64,000 nucleotides of DNA from Marinobacterium_D sp050908845 (GTDB lineage Bacteria > Pseudomonadota > Gammaproteobacteria > Pseudomonadales > Balneatricaceae), in assembly GCF_050908845.1 (NCBI RefSeq), contig NZ_CP194171.1:682001-746000 (forward strand). The letters are read 5' to 3'. The notes below the pieces were generated by a model. It was given only the letters and a program-made list of their open reading frames with translations. It was not told the DNA's origin and searched no databases. Below are positions 61,583 through 64,000 of this stretch, in pieces; within the stretch, counting starts at the first letter, position 1; each line of letters starts with the position of its first letter. The position numbers and the translations under genes were made by a program.

Positions 61583-62680
61583 TTACAGCAGGTTCAGGAC
61601 AGGTTTTTCGCTGAGCGCAGCCCAGGAAGCGTGTTTCTTGCGGAACTCCATGAACGACTTGTGCACCTTGCCGGTCAGCGGATCCGCGGCTGCCATGGTC
61701 TCCAGGGTGTCGGCGGTCACTTCCTGCAGACGGCTGACGATGGAGCCCGGCAGCGGCTGGGCGATAACGCCTTCGTTTTCAACCAGGTCGGTCATCGCAT
61801 CGGCGTTGACCGCTTCACACCAGGTAAAGCTTTCGGTGACACAGGCGGCAGCAGCGGCCTTGATGATCTCCTGCTGGTCTTTTGGCAGGCCATCCCAGAC
61901 CTTCTTGTTAATCAGCAGTTCGGTGACGTTGGTGGGTTCGCCCCAGCCGGTGGTGTAGTAGTACTTGGCGGCCTTGTGTAGACCCAGACGGCGGTCCTGG
62001 TAGGGGCCGACAAACTCGGCGGCATCGATAACGCCGCGCTCCAGTGCCGGGAAGATCTCACCGCCCGGCAGCAGTACCGGGTTCACGCCCAGCTCCGAGT
62101 ACACCTTGCCGGCCAGGCCCGGGATACGCATCTTCAGACCCTTGAGGTCATCCACGCTCTCCAGTGGCTCGCGGAACCAGCCGGTCATCTGTACGCCGGT
62201 GTTACCCATCGGGAAGGCGATCAGGCCGTACTCGGCATAGATCTCGTGCCACAGCTCCAGGCCGCCACCATGGTAGAGCCAGGCGTTCATGCCCTGGGTG
62301 CTCATGCCGAAAGGTACGGTTGTGAAGTACTGGGCAGCCGGGATCTGGCCGGCCCAGAAGTAGGCGTTGGCGGCGTTCATCTCAACGGTGCCGGCAGCCA
62401 CGGCGTTAAAACCTTCCATGGCAGGAATCAGTTCGCCGGCGGCGAAGTGCTGAATATTGATGCGGCCGCCAGACATGACTTTGACCTTCTCGCAGAAATC
62501 CATCGGGCTACCCGGGCCCTGCACGTAGAAAGGAGCTCCCGGCGGATAGGCGTTAGTCATCTTGAAGTTAAACGTTTCCTGGGACGCGGCGGCACGCGCG
62601 ATAGCCGGGGCGCCGATGGTGGCGCCGACGGCGGTTGAAGCCAGAGCTGCACCGATGAATTTGCGTCGTTTCATAGTCAT
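61583..62680 (-). CDS. TRAP transporter solute-binding protein (DctP family)
   Basis: A 365-residue receptor with a twin-arginine signal (MKRRKFIGAALASTAVGATIGAPAIARAA). The mature protein contains DDLKGLKMRIPGLAGKVYSELG, with the substrate-binding arginine, and ALERGVIDAAEFVGPYQD. The start at 62680 has AGGAG 8 bases upstream. It begins the operon dctP-dctQ-dctM-tauE-ggt. Ligand unknown. Confidence 0.92.
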   Translation of the reverse strand: MTMKRRKFIGAALASTAVGATIGAPAIARAAASQETFNFKMTNAYPPGAPFYVQGPGSPMDFCEKVKVMSGGRINIQHFAAGELIPAMEGFNAVAAGTVEMNAANAYFWAGQIPAAQYFTTVPFGMSTQGMNAWLYHGGGLELWHEIYAEYGLIAFPMGNTGVQMTGWFREPLESVDDLKGLKMRIPGLAGKVYSELGVNPVLLPGGEIFPALERGVIDAAEFVGPYQDRRLGLHKAAKYYYTTGWGEPTNVTELLINKKVWDGLPKDQQEIIKAAAAACVTESFTWCEAVNADAMTDLVENEGVIAQPLPGSIVSRLQEVTADTLETMAAADPLTGKVHKSFMEFRKKHASWAALSEKPVLNLL

Positions 62681-63134
62681 GTCTGTTGCTCCTGTCTAAC
62701 AAAGGGATGGGCGTGATGCCCGAAACGGTTAAGACGCTGTGTTTCTGACTTTGCTAGAGCAGGGCGCGTGCCAGTTGTGCGATTGGTTCGTAACTTTATG
62801 AAAATAAAAGATTTGTTGTTAGTTTTTTGTGAGCAGGTTGAGAAAGTTTCGGGATCAAAAAGAGGCGGGTGCAAAACGGGGCATGAATACAAAAGGTCGT
62901 ACGAGTCGGAAATGACTAGCAGTTGTAAACGGTAAAAATGGAACTGGGGGTTTCACAGATCACAAATGGCAGCGGCAGGTTGGGTTTGGCGGCAGATGTA
63001 CTTGTTGCACCGAAAGCGGAGATGCGCACCAAATATGTGCGAAATTCATTTGGTTTGGCTTTTGTGTATACAAGGATTGGCGGGAAAACGGTGCCTTGTA
63101 TACACGGCGATTCGATCAACCTCTCTGGTTATTT
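62681..63134. other. 454-base intergenic region upstream of the second TRAP operon
   Basis: It holds the promoter region of the TRAP operon. A GGGC-GTGAT-GCCC stem lies near 62708-62720. The most striking element is the 12-bp inverted repeat listed separately. No gene is evident; open frames here lack support. Confidence 0.6.
63064..63105. promoter_or_regulatory. Long inverted repeat, candidate operator of the TRAP operon
   Basis: GTGTATACAAGG (63064-63075) and CCTTGTATACAC (63094-63105) are perfect 12-bp arms, each containing the palindrome TGTATACA. The two TGTATACA centres are 32 bases apart, close to three helical turns. It is a plausible binding site for the neighbouring Lrp-type regulator or another factor. 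Confidence 0.6.
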
Positions 63135-63581
63135 TTAGAGTCTCGCGCCACCGCGACGATGCTTAACCCGCTTCAACAGGCTGTTGCACTCTACGGAGAT
63201 AATTTCCGGCCGGCCGAAGATATGGTCCTTGGCGAAGCGGTCGAAGCCCTCGTGGCTGTCGGTCAACGTGTGGATATGCAGGCTGCGCAGATCGGACATG
63301 ATATAGAGACTGACCACTTCCGGCAGTGCGGCCAGCTCCTCCGCCACCTGTTCGATCTCCTGGGGGCTGACCTTCAGGTCCACGAACATGGAGATGGTTT
63401 TGCCTAGCTTCTCCGGGTTGACCACTGCGGTGAATTTCTCGATTACTCCTTCCTCCACCAGCGCCTGCACCCGGGCGCGGGCGTAGGCTCGCGATACGTT
63501 CAGCTGACGGGCCATATCGGCAAAGGAGATGCGCGCATCCTTGATCAGAATTTTGAGCAGAGCGCTGTCGAGTTCGTTCAT
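63135..63581 (-). CDS. Lrp/AsnC family transcriptional regulator
   Basis: A 148-residue regulator. Helix-turn-helix LDSALLKILIKDARISFADMARQLNVSRAYARARVQALVEEGVIEKF, then the RAM ligand-binding domain (MFVDLKVSPQEIEQVAEELAALPEVVSLYIMSDLRSLHI). It lies upstream of the TRAP operon on the same strand, 454 bases away, and is probably its regulator. Ligand unknown. Confidence 0.92.
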   Translation of the reverse strand: MNELDSALLKILIKDARISFADMARQLNVSRAYARARVQALVEEGVIEKFTAVVNPEKLGKTISMFVDLKVSPQEIEQVAEELAALPEVVSLYIMSDLRSLHIHTLTDSHEGFDRFAKDHIFGRPEIISVECNSLLKRVKHRRGGARL

Positions 63582-63839
63582 GGGCCAGGCGATCCAGGTG
63601 GAAAAACGGTTGTCAGTATACTGATTTACACCGATTGCGTGCTATCCGCCTGGGCATTGACGTTGGCCGTTGTTAACGCTTTTTTCCTTTGATTACAGTC
63701 TTTAACGGGCGTCAAAAAATTGCAGTCAGTTAGCAGCATAATTGCCATTGTGCTGTTGCAACATGAGCAGCACCAGCGTTATATGTATGGATATTCGAAA
63801 GCGTGCATACACCCACCTCCGAGCAGAAGGTTTTACAGG

Positions 63840-64000
63840 ATGTACAAGCTTTGCTTTTTCGTACCAGACTCTCACCTGGAGTTGGTCAAGGATGCCCTGT
63901 TCAAGGCCGGTGCTGGCCGCATCGGTGATTACGACAGCTGCTGCTGGCAGACGCTGGGCACCGGGCAGTTCCGGCCTCTGGACGGCGCCAATCCGCACCT
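63840..64000 (+). CDS. YqfO/NIF3-like protein, N-terminal part (continues beyond window)
   Basis: The first 53 residues (MYKLCFFVPDSHLELVKDAL, then KAGAGRIGDYDSCCWQTLG and GQFRPLDGANPHL) match the small YqfO/NIF3-linked protein family, which also resembles CutA. The ATG at 63840 is the expected start. The remainder lies outside the window. Function is not established. Confidence 0.85.
   Translation, partial: MYKLCFFVPDSHLELVKDALFKAGAGRIGDYDSCCWQTLGTGQFRPLDGANPH

Noticed and set aside
63726..63998. A minus-strand frame over the end of the window
   Set aside because: It lies opposite the recognised YqfO-like start and shows no family resemblance.

Overview
The window looks like chromosomal DNA of a marine gammaproteobacterium, most likely an Oceanospirillales/Oceanospirillaceae-type organism. 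The evidence is gene order and protein character. The core blocks ribA-dxs-ispA-xseB-pomAB, ssrA-smpB, ratAB-bamE-fur-recN and grpE-dnaK-dnaJ-dapB are arranged as in pseudomonads and oceanospirilla. Two TRAP transporters, a PomAB-type (sodium-like) flagellar motor and an NSS sodium symporter fit a marine heterotroph. The window is gene-dense with few mobile-element traces. No rRNA, tRNA, CRISPR array, prophage or intact insertion sequence was seen.

Layout. 1-5700: end of ribA, then dxs-ispA-xseB on the minus strand, pomAB and a cytochrome c5. 5866-9200: a small unknown protein, a solitary PotF-like binding protein, a phosphoesterase and a glutamine amidotransferase. 9230-20340: a complete glycolate/glyoxylate locus with a GlcC-like regulator divergent from TRAP dctPQM, glcB, glcG, glcD, glcE and glcF; two matching palindromic operators lie in the divergent gap. 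20342-20542: a 201-bp MITE-like palindromic element. 20550-26000: a 2-oxoadipate dioxygenase-type gene, a HupE/UreJ pair, and a small catabolic group (FAD monooxygenase, GlcG-like protein, amidohydrolase). 26400-33530: an exported beta-propeller-like protein, an ATP-grasp ligase paired with a large protein bearing a papain-like triad, a scar made of two gene fragments, YceI and a membrane protein. 33690-35775: an OmpR-type two-component system.

35800-40560 is the most interesting region. A nitrate/nitrite-sensing NIT-ANTAR antiterminator (NasR-like) precedes an operon of a NirC/FocA transporter, a fused PP2C phosphatase/protein kinase, and cyanase. The leader of that operon contains a good sigma-54 promoter, two hairpins with hexanucleotide loops carrying A at position 1 and G at position 4 (the known ANTAR target), and an intrinsic terminator that overlaps the second hairpin. 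The logic visible in the sequence is nitrogen limitation through sigma-54 plus nitrate/nitrite through ANTAR antitermination, controlling nitrite transport and cyanate breakdown.

40700-52860 is housekeeping: tmRNA and SmpB, an NSS transporter, ratAB, bamE/fur, recN, and the heat-shock genes grpE, dnaK and dnaJ with two sigma-32 promoters, followed by cysE and dapB. 52900-64000 is accessory metabolism. It holds a palindrome-rich intergenic region, a hydroxyisobutyrate-dehydrogenase-type enzyme, a cysteine synthase-glutaredoxin fusion, ChrA, a TRAP-TauE-gamma-glutamyltransferase operon with an Lrp-type regulator next to it, and the start of a YqfO/NIF3-like gene cut by the window edge.
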